From NCBI RefSeq assembly GCF_000427865.1, contig NZ_ATYV01000009.1:62001-126000 (forward strand): DNA of 64,000 nucleotides. The letters are read 5' to 3'. Made by a program: the position numbers and the translations under genes. The first letter of the stretch is position 1. Each line of letters begins with the position of its first letter. Of the stretch, positions 63,269 through 64,000 are shown one piece after another. The notes under the pieces are model-generated. The model was not told the origin of the DNA and did no database searches. It was given only the letters and a program-made list of their open reading frames with translations. Source of the stretch: Corynebacterium sputi DSM 45148. GTDB lineage: Bacteria; Actinomycetota; Actinomycetes; Mycobacteriales; Mycobacteriaceae.

Positions 63269-64000
63269 ATGACTGAGAATCTGGTGGTGTCCGTGCCCGA
63301 AGACGAACTGAAGGCCCTGCTTGAGGCTGAGCCGGACTTGTCGGACGTGGAATTTGTCCTGTGGGACGCGAAGACGCCTCCGCCGCGGACATCTTTCGAC
63401 ATCACGGTGATGCCGTATCTTGCTCCGCCGGAGATCCTCGGCATCCTCGACGGGGTGCCGACCCGCCTGGTGCAGTGGCAGGCCATTGGCGTCGATGACG
63501 TGGGGGGTCACCTCCCGGACGGTGTCGTGTTCGCCAACGCCACGACGGTGCATGAGGCTGCGACTGCGGAATTGGCTGTCGGCCTGGCTCTGGCTGCACA
63601 GCGCCGGATTGCCGACGCCGTCCGCAACGCGGACAAGCACCAGTGGCTCCCAGATTTCCAGCCCTCGCTGGCGGATCGGAGGGTGTTGTTGGTGGGGTAT
63701 GGAGGCGTCGCGAAGGCGCTCGAGTCGAGGCTCGCACCCTTTGAAGTGGAGCTCGTCCGTGTCGCCAGCTCCACCCGCACGGAGCAGAACGATGCAGGTC
63801 AGGATGTCGCGGTGCATGGCACCGACGAGCTAAAAGATTTGCTTCCCGACGCCGACATCACCATCATCACCCTCCCACTCAACGACGCCACCGAGGATCT
63901 CTTCGACGCCGACATGATCGCCGCGATGCCCGGTGATTCATTGTTGGTCAATGTTGGCCGGGGCGGCGTGGTGGACACCGACGCGCTGGTGGATGCGCTG
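63269..64000 (+). CDS. D-isomer-specific 2-hydroxyacid dehydrogenase, 5' part
   Basis: The first 244 codons are in the window and the stop lies beyond it. The N part leads to the NAD loop VLLVGYGGVAKALESRL, followed by DADITIITLPLNDATEDLFDADMIAAM and LLVNVGRGGVVDTDALVDAL, the family signature. The substrate is unknown. TACACT ends seven bases before ATG 63269 with no ribosome site, pointing to a leaderless mRNA. Confidence 0.88.
   Translation, partial: MTENLVVSVPEDELKALLEAEPDLSDVEFVLWDAKTPPPRTSFDITVMPYLAPPEILGILDGVPTRLVQWQAIGVDDVGGHLPDGVVFANATTVHEAATAELAVGLALAAQRRIADAVRNADKHQWLPDFQPSLADRRVLLVGYGGVAKALESRLAPFEVELVRVASSTRTEQNDAGQDVAVHGTDELKDLLPDADITIITLPLNDATEDLFDADMIAAMPGDSLLVNVGRGGVVDTDALVDAL
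63841..63851 (-). repeat. Dispersed 11-mer CGTCGGGAAGC, copy 12
   Basis: Exact copy inside the 2-hydroxyacid dehydrogenase gene on the opposite strand. The codons give LLPDAD. Confidence 0.8.

Overview
The window is high-GC actinobacterial DNA from a mycolate-forming Corynebacterium or close relative. Four things support this: the 3' end of pks13 followed by an acyl-CoA carboxylase beta subunit, a CmpL/MmpL3-type exporter, a cluster ordered like Mycobacterium tuberculosis Rv0224c-Rv0228 plus aftD and a DUF2613 protein, and a dnaK-grpE-dnaJ-hspR operon with HspR (HAIR) operators. No rRNA, CRISPR array, complete insertion sequence or prophage was seen; one tRNA-Gly(CCC) is present.

Layout. 1-2.8 kb: pks13 (3' end) and accD3, with a strong terminator. 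3.2-5.8 kb: a zinc alcohol dehydrogenase and a peptide transporter, converging. 5.9-11.8 kb: a minus-strand run of trmB, a NYN-domain protein, cmpL1, a flippase-like protein and a DUF3054 protein, tightly coupled from trmB to the flippase. 12-13.9 kb: three overlapping genes of unknown function. 14-20 kb: pckG, an NsrR-like regulator next to flavohemoglobin hmp, a PcaC-like protein, a GNAT protein and acetolactate decarboxylase. 19.8-23.4 kb: fadA-fadB for beta-oxidation. 23.8-24.8 kb: a small lipoprotein operon whose first gene is broken at a run of eight C. 24.8-38.9 kb: the trehalose-mycolate and arabinogalactan region (MtrP-like methyltransferase, glycosyltransferase, membrane protein, DUF3068 protein, TmaT-like acyltransferase, AftD, DUF2613), interrupted by a four-gene osmolyte ABC transporter. 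39-42.8 kb: a universal stress protein and a YhgE/Pip protein coupled to a degenerate ABC ATPase. 43-49.1 kb: tRNA-Gly, dcd, ugd, a stand-alone AlbA_2 (Schlafen-type) protein, a multidrug-export-like protein, AlkD-like repair protein and alaT. 49.3-60.9 kb: the heat-shock region (dnaK operon, a DUF1023 hydrolase pair, a nitrilase, a type II flavohemoglobin, clpB). 61-64 kb: a frame-broken FUSC gene and the start of a 2-hydroxyacid dehydrogenase.

The signal that ordinary gene annotation does not explain is a dispersed 11-mer, CGTCGGGAAGC. I counted twelve exact copies by eye on both strands, inside and between genes, often after a G-rich leader, and one inverted pair builds a terminator hairpin. 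This looks like a DNA uptake sequence or another genome-wide marking sequence. A second unexplained structure, at 45.92-46.07 kb, is an array of eight AGTTTC/GAAACT hexamers spaced about one helical turn apart. Many genes have a TAnnnT-like -10 box only 6-8 bases before the start codon, which predicts leaderless mRNAs.
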